From: Promethearchaeota archaeon
GTDB taxonomy: Archaea; Asgardarchaeota; Lokiarchaeia; Sigyniarchaeales; SOKP01
Reading direction: 5' to 3'
Length of the DNA stretch: 64,000 nt
NCBI GenBank assembly: GCA_019058425.1
Contig: JAHPYZ010000004.1
Span: forward strand, 962 to 64,961
Shown here: positions 54,467-62,733 of the stretch, one piece after another
How positions within the stretch are numbered: the stretch's first letter is position 1
Layout: the number at the start of each line of letters is the position of its first letter
The notes under the pieces: generated by a model
What the model was told of the DNA's origin: nothing
Database searches by the model: none
The model's input: only the letters and a program-made list of their open reading frames with translations
Translations under genes and position numbers: made by a program

Positions 54467-54916
54467 TTATTTCGTTCTCTTTTCTAAGATTAATTTCAAG
54501 TTTTCACCCTCTTCAATCATATGCTGAATAATTTTTCTCATTGTTTTCTTAGCAATTTTGGAAAGAAATTTTCCCATCCGAAAATCTAATGTAGCCGCGA
54601 AAATTACACCTTTATCAGAATTTTCAATTTCAAAAGAACCGCCAATCAGAAGGAACTTTAGAGATCCTAGCGTTTTATATTTATATGATTTATAGGGAAT
54701 TAGATCTGTCAGTCTCGCTCGTATTTTTAATAATTCTCCTCCAATATTTTCCTCAGAATATAAAATTGAGCCGACTTTATTTGGTTCACCTTTTTCCCAA
54801 AAAGATATTATATGAGACGGATGCCATTCGCAATAGTTTTCAGCGAATTTTAAGAGCCACTTCCATATAATTTCTTTAGTTGTGTTAATTTCAATAGAGT
54901 CTTTAAGAGTTTTCAT
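54467..54916 (-). CDS. SRPBCC (START-like) domain protein
   Basis: The 149-residue protein has the polyketide-cyclase/SRPBCC layout: SIEINTTKEIIWKWLLKFAENYCEWH at the N-terminus, a beta-grip core (GSILYSEENIGGELLKIRARL, YKTLGSLKFLLIGGSFEIEN) and a long C-terminal helix (KKTMRKIIQHMIEEGENL). The family binds lipids or hydrophobic small molecules in a deep pocket. The cargo is unknown. It appears to be the first gene of a two-gene operon with the ATC-hydrolase-like gene. Confidence 0.8.
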   Translation of the reverse strand: MKTLKDSIEINTTKEIIWKWLLKFAENYCEWHPSHIISFWEKGEPNKVGSILYSEENIGGELLKIRARLTDLIPYKSYKYKTLGSLKFLLIGGSFEIENSDKGVIFAATLDFRMGKFLSKIAKKTMRKIIQHMIEEGENLKLILEKRTK

Positions 54917-55086
54917 TTTTTAGATTCATATATTTTTTTAACTATTCTTTTAATAACAATAATTAATCATCGAATTGTCTAAATTTCCTTAATAATAGAA
55001 AGAAAACGCATTAATATAAAGGATCCAGTGAATTTTTTTAAAGATACTTTACTTTTTTACACTAGTCTTAAGTTTAAGAGAAAAGG

Positions 55087-55521
55087 TTATCCTTCTTCAG
55101 ATTTTCTAGCCAGATAATATATCAAAATTAACGAGAGTTCAACAAAACCTTTACCTTTATTACTAAGATCATACAGAACCGATGGAGGATGCGTATCCTG
55201 AACGGTTCGACTAATTAATCCAAGTTTTTGAAGCTGTTTTAAACAATCAGACAATGATCTTGATGAAATCTTTTCTAAATGACGTGTAATATCATTAAAA
55301 GTTAATCCATTATGAATTTCAAGCTCATATAAAATTTCAACATTCCACTTCTTGGTAACAAACTTAAAAATGTTCAAAAAAAATCTGATTTCATCAATTT
55401 TTCTTGTTTCATCATGAATTGTCTCAGTAAAATGCTTATCTAATACCTTTCTGATAATGGGTCTAGAGGTTTTAATAATTTCCTTGAATGGTTTAAATTC
55501 ATTAAATTTAAATATCTCCAT
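55087..55521 (-). CDS. HxlR-family winged-helix regulator
   Basis: The 144-residue protein has the HxlR/DUF24 core: KKWNVEILYELEIHNGLTFNDITRHLEKISSRSLSDCLKQLQKLGLISR, then DTHPPSVLYDLSNKGKGFVE with the wing. The first 55 residues are an added helical arm. HxlR regulators usually control redox or detoxification genes. It is upstream of the SRPBCC gene on the same strand with a 170-base gap, so it may control that operon. The ATG at 55521 is preferred to a TTG three codons earlier. Confidence 0.83.
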   Translation of the reverse strand: MEIFKFNEFKPFKEIIKTSRPIIRKVLDKHFTETIHDETRKIDEIRFFLNIFKFVTKKWNVEILYELEIHNGLTFNDITRHLEKISSRSLSDCLKQLQKLGLISRTVQDTHPPSVLYDLSNKGKGFVELSLILIYYLARKSEEG

Positions 55522-55612
55522 AATTACCAAATAAAGTTATAAGTTATAATAGATTAAACGACAAGTTACTTAATAATCTGAGAATACATTTTAGGTTTAT
55601 TATAAAAAAGGT

Positions 55613-55798
55613 TTAAGTTAGTATTATTTGATCATCAAGAATTTTATTCTGGAAGATTTTTCCATCATCCCAAATTTCACATGATTTTTGACATGCCCAA
55701 ATATGATTATAGATTTTAAAAGCAATATAGATTGTTAATAAATCTGTCAAAAGAACAGCAAATAATAATAAGAATAAATCAATAAATATCATTATCAT
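55613..55798 (-). CDS. Possible small membrane protein, divergent from the radical SAM gene
   Basis: The 61-residue frame encodes one long hydrophobic segment (FIDLFLLLFAVLLTDLLTIYIAF) and a short polar tail with CQKSC. Its start codon would overlap the start codon of the radical SAM gene on the other strand by two bases, which is unusual because both promoters would lie inside the opposite gene. It may begin at a later codon or not be translated. Low confidence. Confidence 0.25.
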   Translation of the reverse strand: MIMIFIDLFLLLFAVLLTDLLTIYIAFKIYNHIWACQKSCEIWDDGKIFQNKILDDQIILT

Positions 55799-57227
55799 GG
55801 TAAATCCACTTTCTTTTCCTCTATTTAAACAATTAATGCAGAGTTTTGGAAGAAATCTTTGTAAGGATTGTATTAAATGTGGATCTAACCGATTTGATTC
55901 AATTTTAGACTATTTATTTAAAAAGAACAACCATATTTGTTTCAATTGTCGAACTCAAGCAAAGATCTTTAAATTTGTGATGCTTAGATGGCTGTCTTTT
56001 AATAAAACAGAAGCTCAAACCTTATATAATTTATGTTCAAATACCTCATTTCGTAAGGTATTAAAAAATATATTTAAAGGACTTGCTATATTTGGTTTAA
56101 GGATACCATTTGTTACTGGAGCACCTTTAAGTGTCGTCTGGAATTACACAAAGAAATGCAATTTAAAGTGTTCTCACTGTTTTTCAGATTCATCTTATAA
56201 TCAGAAATCCAAAAATGAACTAACTACAGATGATGCTAAGAGAGTAATTGATATTTTAGCAGCTAATGATGTTGTTACCGTGAATTTTTGTGGTGGTGAA
56301 CCCTTAACACGAGAGGATTTACTGGAAATTATGAGTTATACTCAAAATAAAGATATTTATCCCTCATTATCTACAAATGCTACATTGTTAACCAAGGATA
56401 TATGTAAAAAAATATATGATACTGGAGTACGGAGTGTTTCAATAAGTTTAGATAGTCTTTCTGCGAGTAAACATGATTCATTACGAAATGTTTCAGGGGC
56501 ATATGATATGGCTATTAATGGAATAAATAATGCTGTTGAGTTTGGAAAATTTGATGAATTAATTATTAACACTACGTTAACTGATTTTAATTATGAAGAA
56601 ATCCCGCAGATTTATGAGTTTGTAAAAGATTTAGGTATTACTCGATATTACGTTTCCCGAATATTACCTGTTGGGAGAGGTCAGTATTACATGGAACATG
56701 ATATTAGTAAAAACAATAAGCGGATTGTCATGAAATTCATGGCTGAAAAGTTTATAGAAAATACCACTAATAACATACCTTTGGAAGTTCTCGGAAGGGG
56801 AATGCCATACTTTAGTAAAACTTGTCATGATTTGAGTGATGGAAATATATATCCTTTATGTGAAATATTAACTGGACATGAAGCTAAGTATCAGAGTTTA
56901 TTCAATGGTGATACAGTAAATTTTATTCATCGCCTTACTAGATTTTTTAGTGGATGTGCCACAGGATTATTTTACTGTGGATTAGATTGTGATGGAAATG
57001 TTATTCCTTGTGCTCCTGCAGGTAATATAAAGTTAGGTAATATTTTGGAAAAAGGTTTGGAACATATCTGGATTCATAATCCTGATTTGAATAAGATTAG
57101 AAAACGATGGAATGTTAAAGGTAAATGTTCAATTTGTAATATGCGAAAGCTTTGTGGAGGATGTCGTTTAACAGCTTTTGGATTAACTGGAGATTGGCTA
57201 GAAAGTGATGCAAGCTGTCCTTATTAG
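55797..57227 (+). CDS. Radical SAM/SPASM protein with N-terminal Cys-rich extension
   Basis: The 476-residue protein has a radical SAM core: the cluster motif CNLKCSHC (Cys about 121, 125, 128) in VVWNYTKKCNLKCSHCFSDS, then NFCGGEPLTREDL and SVSISLDSLSASKHD. The C-terminal SPASM domain (CGLDCDGNVIPCAP...CSICNMRKLCGGCR...CPY) should hold one or two extra [4Fe-4S] clusters. Residues 1-60 carry a zinc-ribbon-like set, CKDCIKCG and CFNC, not usual for the family. Relatives include peptide-modifying enzymes and heme-pathway AhbC/AhbD, so the substrate is open. No small precursor peptide gene was found beside it with certainty. The gene starts at the ATG at 55797. Confidence 0.87.
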   Translation: MVNPLSFPLFKQLMQSFGRNLCKDCIKCGSNRFDSILDYLFKKNNHICFNCRTQAKIFKFVMLRWLSFNKTEAQTLYNLCSNTSFRKVLKNIFKGLAIFGLRIPFVTGAPLSVVWNYTKKCNLKCSHCFSDSSYNQKSKNELTTDDAKRVIDILAANDVVTVNFCGGEPLTREDLLEIMSYTQNKDIYPSLSTNATLLTKDICKKIYDTGVRSVSISLDSLSASKHDSLRNVSGAYDMAINGINNAVEFGKFDELIINTTLTDFNYEEIPQIYEFVKDLGITRYYVSRILPVGRGQYYMEHDISKNNKRIVMKFMAEKFIENTTNNIPLEVLGRGMPYFSKTCHDLSDGNIYPLCEILTGHEAKYQSLFNGDTVNFIHRLTRFFSGCATGLFYCGLDCDGNVIPCAPAGNIKLGNILEKGLEHIWIHNPDLNKIRKRWNVKGKCSICNMRKLCGGCRLTAFGLTGDWLESDASCPY

Positions 57228-57251
57228 ATTTGATTAAAATATTAAAAATAA

Positions 57252-57674
57252 TTATTTTACATCGAAATTTTCTTTTACGTATTTCATCGACTCATTAACT
57301 AATTCCTTCAGAACAGGAATGCTCACATCTTCCAACTTATTGATATACAAACAAGATTTACCCGTTTTATGTTTTCCTAATTTACCGAGTAAGTCATCAT
57401 ATTTTTCGAAACCATCCATTATATACACTGTGAGTGATTGTTTTCTAGGGGAAAATCCCGTTGCTAACCAATCTGCTTCTCGACCGCTCTTGTATTTATA
57501 ATGATAACTTCCAAATCCAATGATACTATCCCCCCACATAATAGGCTTTTCTTGAGTGATTTCTTCCATTAACTTTAATAATTCAAGACTATCCTCGCGT
57601 CTTCTTGTATTTTCGACCTTATTTAGAAACTCCCTGACATTTTTCTCATTAGGTTTAGTTTTTAGCTCTGTCAT
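57252..57674 (-). CDS. DUF1801 (YdhG-like) protein
   Basis: The 140-residue protein shows the DUF1801 pattern: ENTRRREDSLELLKLMEEITQEKPIMWGDSIIGFGSYHYKY, then WLATGFSPRKQSLTVYIMDGF, then GKHKTGKSCLYINKLEDV. The fold is a small iron-chaperone-like (frataxin-related) domain; the function is not established. The ATG at 57674 is preferred, though another ATG at 57689 would add five residues. It ends 25 bases from the radical SAM gene, facing it. Confidence 0.87.
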   Translation of the reverse strand: MTELKTKPNEKNVREFLNKVENTRRREDSLELLKLMEEITQEKPIMWGDSIIGFGSYHYKYKSGREADWLATGFSPRKQSLTVYIMDGFEKYDDLLGKLGKHKTGKSCLYINKLEDVSIPVLKELVNESMKYVKENFDVK

Positions 57675-57799
57675 ATAAAAAATAACCATATTAAATTACT
57701 AAAAAGTTATAATTATAATTTATAAAATCGTAATTAGAGTCGTAATTTCTCTGATCTTTAACTAATTATAAAAGGGATAATTATTTGTAAGAACATAAG

Positions 57800-57973
57800 A
57801 TGAATAAGCAAAGTAAGAAAAAGAAAACTAAGAAAAATAAGAAATCTGAAGAAAATGATGATGATGTTAAGGAATATGGTGTAGTTCTAAAGAAAGACGA
57901 GAAATATCGTCATCGCATCTATCCCCAAAAAGGGAAAGTTCCTGAGGAAGATGAAGATTATAAAATCGTTTAA
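57800..57973 (+). CDS. Small charged protein of 57 residues
   Basis: The frame from ATG 57800 encodes a Lys-rich N-terminus (SKKKKTKKNKKS), an acidic patch (EENDDDVKEYG) and a C-terminal half reading VVLKKDEKYRHRIYPQKGKVPEEDEDYKIV. The mix of a strongly basic tail with an ordered-looking C-terminal half suggests nucleic-acid or ribosome binding. It lies free in the 346-base gap between two minus-strand genes and is not a shadow of another gene. No family was recognised. Confidence 0.5.
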   Translation: MNKQSKKKKTKKNKKSEENDDDVKEYGVVLKKDEKYRHRIYPQKGKVPEEDEDYKIV

Positions 57974-58020
57974 ACCTTAATAAAAAAAATAGAATTTGAT
58001 GAGAATTACTATTAGTTGTC

Positions 58021-58482
58021 TTATTTCATAAAGTTTTTTAATGTAATAAGATATTCTGAGATTTTCTCATCTGCACCTTCTCTAGTAGGGCCTTCAGCTC
58101 CTTGCAATCTTACTTCAAGATATTCAGGGCAAATCTCCTCAACACATCCAACTTTTTCAAGAGTCTTTTTCATTCCTTTTATGAACATCTTTTTCCAACC
58201 TAAAGCATGAGTAGCAAAATAGGCGACTTTAGATAATGGTTTAGTTATGACACCATCTAATTTGTCGACAAAGTTTCTCATCTCCTTATCGGATGAAAAT
58301 GCTAGGATTCGAACAGCAATAATCAAGCCATAAGGTTCGTCTTTAGCTATAACTTCCGGGTTAGTATTTCTAATACTACCTACACTAACATCATATTCAT
58401 CTTTCAAACCATCAGCAAGTTGTTTTGAAATCTTCTCAGAATTTCCATGCTCAGAGTTATGAATTATCCAAATCTTTTTCAT
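58021..58482 (-). CDS. Flavodoxin-like protein
   Basis: The 153-residue protein starts WIIHNSEHGNSEKISKQLADGL, an FMN-phosphate-loop pattern (S/T-rich NSEHGNS in place of the usual TxTGNT), and continues with EYDVSVGSIRNTNPE, YGLIIAVRILAFSSDKEMRNFVDKL and KVAYFATHALGWKK. It is the size of a typical flavodoxin and should carry electrons through FMN in the cytosol. A GAGGT 7 bases before the ATG at 58482 supports the start. The partner is unknown. It is divergent from cysE. Confidence 0.83.
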   Translation of the reverse strand: MKKIWIIHNSEHGNSEKISKQLADGLKDEYDVSVGSIRNTNPEVIAKDEPYGLIIAVRILAFSSDKEMRNFVDKLDGVITKPLSKVAYFATHALGWKKMFIKGMKKTLEKVGCVEEICPEYLEVRLQGAEGPTREGADEKISEYLITLKNFMK

Positions 58483-58745
58483 GGTTTTAACCTCATTGTT
58501 TAATTAGATTAAAAATACATTCTATTTTATTATATAGAAAGGAAAATTCTATATGAAACTTAAATAGACCAATCTTTCATCACAAATATTCTCCTTTTCT
58601 TTTATACTTCTCATAAAAAATATTCATAAATAATCCAGATTTTCTTAATTTATTATCTATAATAACAAGTTTTTTGAAATTTACAAAAATAATATTTATT
58701 AATAGTAGAAATTTTTTTGGTTCAATAAAAATTAAATTGGTTCAA
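58483..58745. other. Divergent promoter region between flavodoxin and cysE
   Basis: This 263-base AT-rich region holds the promoters for both genes. The reading frame of cysE extends upstream to a TTG at 58674, but those residues look like translated leader. No riboswitch-like structure or RNA gene was recognised. Confidence 0.3.
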
Positions 58746-59591
58746 ATGGAAAAAGAAGAATTATTCCATTGTTTGAGTTGTGGTAAAAAGATTAGTACAG
58801 AAGGTAAAAATGAGAATGGTTTTTGTGCTGAATGTGTTTTAGGCCTAAATTTCCAAATTACTGATTTAAATCATTCAGAATGTGATATATATTTACAGAA
58901 AATATTAGATTTTTTCATTTCAGATGTTAAAGTTGCTTTTTACAAAGATCCTGCTGCAAAATCGCTTATAGAAGTATTGACAAGCTATCCTGGGATAAAG
59001 GCGATTCTTTTATATCGTATCGCGCATTTTTTTTGGAAGATTGGAATGCCATTTATCCCTAGATACATGTCTGAGATGTCACGAGAGCTGACCGGCATAG
59101 AAATCCATCCTGGGGCTGAAATAGGAAGTGATTTCTTTATAGACCATGGGACAGGCTGTGTTATTGGTGAAACTGCGGAAATTGGAAATAATGTTACTAT
59201 TTTTTCGGGAGTGGTCTTAGGAGGAACTAATATTGCTCCTGTAAAAAGGCATCCTACCCTAGGTGATAACATCGTTATAGGTACAGGAGCAAAAATACTA
59301 GGCCCTGTAAAAATTGGAGACAATGTGAAAATCGGAGCGAATTCTGTAGTAGTGACCGATGTACCACCAAATTCAGTAGTGGTAGGCGTACCAGGCAAAG
59401 TTGTTTCAAGAGAGGGTGGTAAAATTGATAAAATAGATTTACGTCATGGTGATTTACCAGATCCTCTCACACTTACAATAAAAACTTTAGATAATAGAAT
59501 AAGAGAATTAGAGGATAGAATTCTTGACGAAAAAGAAAAGAGAAAAGATAATATTGAAATATATTATGGAGAATACGGAGAGGGGATTTAG
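58746..59591 (+). CDS. cysE: Serine O-acetyltransferase with N-terminal zinc-finger extension
   Basis: The 281-residue protein carries the CysE catalytic core: helical lead with PGIKAILLYRIAHFFW, then the left-handed beta-helix hexapeptides IEIHPGAEIGSDFFIDHGTGCVIGETAEIG and VKRHPTLGDNIVIGTGAKILGPVKIG, ending VVGVPGKVV. The catalytic His (DHGTG) and the substrate His (KRHPT) are present. It acetylates serine from acetyl-CoA as the first step to cysteine. Residues 1-40 add a Cys4 motif, CLSCGKK...CAECV (Cys about 9, 12, 27, 30), not found in usual CysE. A coiled-coil tail of about 30 residues follows the beta-helix. The ATG at 58746 is the chosen start. It is directly upstream of cysK. Confidence 0.9.
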   Translation: MEKEELFHCLSCGKKISTEGKNENGFCAECVLGLNFQITDLNHSECDIYLQKILDFFISDVKVAFYKDPAAKSLIEVLTSYPGIKAILLYRIAHFFWKIGMPFIPRYMSEMSRELTGIEIHPGAEIGSDFFIDHGTGCVIGETAEIGNNVTIFSGVVLGGTNIAPVKRHPTLGDNIVIGTGAKILGPVKIGDNVKIGANSVVVTDVPPNSVVVGVPGKVVSREGGKIDKIDLRHGDLPDPLTLTIKTLDNRIRELEDRILDEKEKRKDNIEIYYGEYGEGI

Positions 59592-59594
59592 AAT

Positions 59595-60521
59595 ATGGGA
59601 GCATTTAATAATGTAATAGAAACAATAGGTAAAACACCATTAGTGAAGCTAAATAGAATCGCTGAGAATATCGAGCCTTCTATTTATGCCAAATTGGAAT
59701 ATTTTAATCCTGGAGGTAGTGTGAAAGATAGAATTGCTATGGCAATGATTGAGAAAGCTGAGGAAGAGGGCTTGATATCTCAAGATACTATTATTGTAGA
59801 ACCTACATCTGGAAATACAGGAATTGGACTAGCTTTAGTTTGTGCTGCAAAGGGATATAAATTAATTCTTACAATGCCTGATAGTATGTCAGTAGAAAGA
59901 CGCCAAATTCTGAAAGCATATGGAGCAGAAATAGAATTAACTCCCGCTTCAGGAGGTATGAAAGCTGCCATCCAAAAAGCTGAAGATTTTTCAAAAGAAA
60001 AAGGTAAGATCTTCATTCCGCAGCAGTTTAAAAACCAAGCTAATCCTGATATTCATCGAAGAACTACTGCTAAGGAAATTTTTAATGATATGGCAGGTCA
60101 AGTTGATGGATTTGTAGTAGGTGTAGGAACTGGAGGGACGATTACAGGAGTTGGTGAGATTTTAAAGGACAGAGTTGGCGCGAGATTGAAGGTTTATGCG
60201 GTAGAACCTAAGGATTCAGCTGTGTTATCTGGAGGTAACCCAGGACCTCATAAAATTCAAGGAATTGGTGCAGGCTTCATCCCAGATGTGTTGAATACAG
60301 AAATTTATGATAAAGTAATAAAAGTTGAGTACAAAGATGCTTTAGATACAGCTAGAAAGCTAGCAAGATTGGAAGGAATTTTTGTAGGAATATCTTCAGG
60401 AGCAAATGCGTGGGCTGCATTATATGAAGCATCAAAAGATTTTCAAAAAGGAGAAAATATAGTTGTGCTTTTACCAGATACAGGAGAAAGATACCTTACG
60501 ACTGAATTATACAAACTCTAA
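59595..60521 (+). CDS. cysK: Cysteine synthase (O-acetylserine sulfhydrylase)
   Basis: The 308-residue PLP enzyme has the CysK signature: [16 protein letters not shown] with the PLP Lys (about 46), [12 protein letters not shown] (the substrate/acetate loop), [13 protein letters not shown] (the phosphate-binding loop) and [12 protein letters not shown], then [12 protein letters not shown]. It joins O-acetylserine and sulfide to make L-cysteine. Its start is 3 bases after cysE and is preceded by GAGAGGGGA in the end of cysE, so the two are translationally coupled. The C-terminal helix of CysE normally inserts in the CysK active site to form cysteine synthase complex; here the CysE tail ends YGEYGEGI, and Ile at the end is the residue expected for this docking. 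Confidence 0.95.
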   Translation: MGAFNNVIETIGKTPLVKLNRIAENIEPSIYAKLEYFNPGGSVKDRIAMAMIEKAEEEGLISQDTIIVEPTSGNTGIGLALVCAAKGYKLILTMPDSMSVERRQILKAYGAEIELTPASGGMKAAIQKAEDFSKEKGKIFIPQQFKNQANPDIHRRTTAKEIFNDMAGQVDGFVVGVGTGGTITGVGEILKDRVGARLKVYAVEPKDSAVLSGGNPGPHKIQGIGAGFIPDVLNTEIYDKVIKVEYKDALDTARKLARLEGIFVGISSGANAWAALYEASKDFQKGENIVVLLPDTGERYLTTELYKL

Positions 60522-60532
60522 GTTCTTTTATC

Positions 60533-61327
60533 ATGCCAGAACTTCCAGAAGTTGAGACATTCAAACGATATTTAGATACGACATCTTTAAAGCAAGTTAT
60601 TACTAAAGTTAAAATTAATGATAATAGGGTTTTGAATTCAAATGATAACTTTTTTAAAAAAAGTATTATAAACAAGCAATTTGAATCAACATCCCGCCAT
60701 GGAAAGCATCTCTTTGTTTATCTTAAGCCAAAATTTCTTATTATGCATTTTGGTATGACTGGAGATTTGGAGTATTATTCTAAAAATGATGAAGAACCTA
60801 AATACAGCAAAGTTATATTTCAATTTGAGAATGGTTTTAATCTAGCATATACTTCTCTTAGAATGTTTGGAAGACTTGAAGTAGCTGAAACTATAGAAGA
60901 TTTTGTTGAAAAGAAAAAATTGGGTCCCGATGCTTTTAAAATGAGCCTTGATGAATTTCAAGGAGCTTTAAGACATAGAACTGCGATTGCTAAAAATGCA
61001 TTATTAAATCAGAGTATTATTGCAGGGATTGGAAATCTTTATTCTGATGAAATTCTGTTTCGAACAAAATTGCATCCCAAATCTAAATTAGACGATTTAG
61101 AAGAGGAAAAAGTTAAAGAGCTATTTGTGAATATTAAAGATGTCCTACGATTCGGTATTGAGAAGGAGGGGGATCTTAGTGTTTATCCAAAAAATTTCAT
61201 TATTCCTCACCGAAAAAAGGAGGAACACTGTCCAATTTGTAATAAAGAATTAAATTATCTTGACATTTCGGGAAGGCGTAGTTTTTTTTGTCCAAATTGT
61301 CAGAAGGATTCACGTCAATCCGTTTAA
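60533..61327 (+). CDS. fpg: Fpg/Nei-family DNA glycosylase
   Basis: The 264-residue protein starts MPELPEVETFKRYL, where the N-terminal Pro acts as nucleophile and the Glu is catalytic. The core Lys lies in STSRHGKHL. The H2TH region reads AKNALLNQSIIAGIGNLYSDEILFRTKLHP, and the C-terminal zinc finger is CPICNKELNYLDISGRRSFFCPNCQ. It should remove oxidised purines or pyrimidines from DNA and nick the backbone. It begins 11 bases after the cysK stop, so it sits in the cysteine operon. The YLDISGRRSF finger differs from the usual GR(S/T) site only in context; the Arg that contacts DNA is present. Confidence 0.93.
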   Translation: MPELPEVETFKRYLDTTSLKQVITKVKINDNRVLNSNDNFFKKSIINKQFESTSRHGKHLFVYLKPKFLIMHFGMTGDLEYYSKNDEEPKYSKVIFQFENGFNLAYTSLRMFGRLEVAETIEDFVEKKKLGPDAFKMSLDEFQGALRHRTAIAKNALLNQSIIAGIGNLYSDEILFRTKLHPKSKLDDLEEEKVKELFVNIKDVLRFGIEKEGDLSVYPKNFIIPHRKKEEHCPICNKELNYLDISGRRSFFCPNCQKDSRQSV

Positions 61328-61426
61328 TTTTTCTATAGAAGCGCTAGAGGGCTTAATTTCTTCTTATTTTTTATTTAAAAATTGGTCTATATTAAATTTA
61401 ATATGATTTAACTATATTCTCTTATT

Positions 61427-61924
61427 ATGGGTGTATTTGGTCATATTGGTTTGGGATTCATAATCAAGCGATTTACTCCACAAATCCCACTTTGGATACT
61501 GGTAGTAAGTACGATGTTCATTGATCTATTAGCAATGACTTTTTTCATATTTGCTCCTCTTTGGACTACTCATGGGTTATTTATGAGTTTAATCTGGTCA
61601 ATTGTTGCTTTTTTTTCTACTGTATTTATCACAAAATACCTTAATAATAAGAGAGATATAAATACCAGTATTGATATTATCAACACGAGTGTTGTAATCG
61701 GAATGCTTGTGTTCAGTCATTGGGTTATTGATTTAATTGGATGGTCAATGACAGGTAATGGAATCCCTCTACTTTTTAATGATTCACAACTATTACTCCT
61801 TGATTTCCAAATTGATTTGATAATCGGTCTATTAATAATGGAAATTGGTCCGATGATAGTAGGACTTGTTATTTATATTCATTATATAAGACATTTGAAA
61901 AAAAGTCAAATTAATAAAGCATAA
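61427..61924 (+). CDS. YdjM/DUF457-like membrane protein (copy 1)
   Basis: The 165-residue protein has four to five membrane helices. Motifs are GHIGLGFIIKRFTPQIPLW at the start, WTTHGLFMSLIW and VFSHWVIDLIG. His and Asp at the membrane boundary (GHxxxG, THGLF, SHWxxD) match the pattern of membrane-bound metal-dependent hydrolases of the YdjM/DUF457 group; activity is unproven. It is paired with a paralogue immediately downstream. The ATG at 61427 is the likely start. Confidence 0.68.
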   Translation: MGVFGHIGLGFIIKRFTPQIPLWILVVSTMFIDLLAMTFFIFAPLWTTHGLFMSLIWSIVAFFSTVFITKYLNNKRDINTSIDIINTSVVIGMLVFSHWVIDLIGWSMTGNGIPLLFNDSQLLLLDFQIDLIIGLLIMEIGPMIVGLVIYIHYIRHLKKSQINKA

Positions 61925-61961
61925 GACATGAAATTAAGCAAAAAATAATGAATTGGTGAAA

Positions 61962-62438
61962 ATGCCTGGATTAACTCATATTGGAATTGCGTTTTTATTG
62001 CAGCCATTAGTCCCAAGTATTCCAATTTGGGCTTTACTAATTGCTACAGAGTTATTGGACATTATATGTATAGTTCTAATGATTTTCGGGATTGAGCGAA
62101 TGCCCACAAAAGAGAAAGCCCCCATCGCACCCTATTCCCATGGTTTATTCATGGCAGTAGTATGGACCGTAAGTGCAACGTTCCTCACGTTTATGATTAG
62201 TAATAACCTCTATATGACACTTATTATAGGGGGTTTTGTGTTTAGCCATTGGTGTCTGGATTTTATTGCATCTCCAATGACATATGCCTATCCCAATGAT
62301 ACAGGAAAACCCATATTATTTCAAAATTCACGTAAAATCGGGCTTGGTTTATGGAGTTCAAAAATTGCGGTTATTATAGGAGAATATATTGTGACTCTTA
62401 TAGGAGTATTAATTTATATAGTCTGGTTAATCTTATAG
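61962..62438 (+). CDS. YdjM/DUF457-like membrane protein (copy 2)
   Basis: The 158-residue protein repeats the layout of the previous gene: LTHIGIAFLLQPLVPSIPIW, YSHGLFMAVVWTVSATF and VFSHWCLDFIASPM, each with His at the matching place. It therefore arose by tandem duplication, though the sequences have diverged. Four to five helices. The function is unknown. The frame also has TTG and GTG codons before the ATG at 61962; GGTGA at 61955-61959 overlaps them. The gene follows copy 1 by 37 bases and is probably co-transcribed. Confidence 0.68.
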   Translation: MPGLTHIGIAFLLQPLVPSIPIWALLIATELLDIICIVLMIFGIERMPTKEKAPIAPYSHGLFMAVVWTVSATFLTFMISNNLYMTLIIGGFVFSHWCLDFIASPMTYAYPNDTGKPILFQNSRKIGLGLWSSKIAVIIGEYIVTLIGVLIYIVWLIL

Positions 62439-62529
62439 ACCTTTCATGGTATATTATTTCATTAAAGGTCAAGACGTTTTTACAAAAGAAGTTTGAATTA
62501 AACCATAAAAAAAAAAGTTACATTAAGAT

Positions 62530-62718
62530 TTATTCTTCTCTATGATATCGAATTGACAGGATAAAGAAAATACCAGTCAGAACAGATGTTATCTTATGGA
62601 TCGCATAGATTATATCATAAATTAATCCTTCAACAAGGATAGCTGCAGCTCCACCAGAAACAAGCGAAAATAGAAGTAATATTCCAACAATCATAGTCCA
62701 TTTAATTTCTTTTTTCAT
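62530..62718 (-). CDS. Small two-helix membrane protein in the EFR1 operon
   Basis: The 62-residue protein has two helices (WTMIVGILLLFSLVSGGAAAILV and AIHKITSVLTGIFFILSIRY) with a His between them (KITSV preceded by AIH) and at the end (RYHREE). It recalls small DUF4405-like heme-binding-type membrane proteins, but is shorter. It lies 15 bases after the flavodoxin-ferredoxin gene on the same strand, so it may be its membrane partner. AAAGGA precedes the ATG. Confidence 0.55.
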   Translation of the reverse strand: MKKEIKWTMIVGILLLFSLVSGGAAAILVEGLIYDIIYAIHKITSVLTGIFFILSIRYHREE

Positions 62719-62733
62719 TATTATTTTTTCCTT

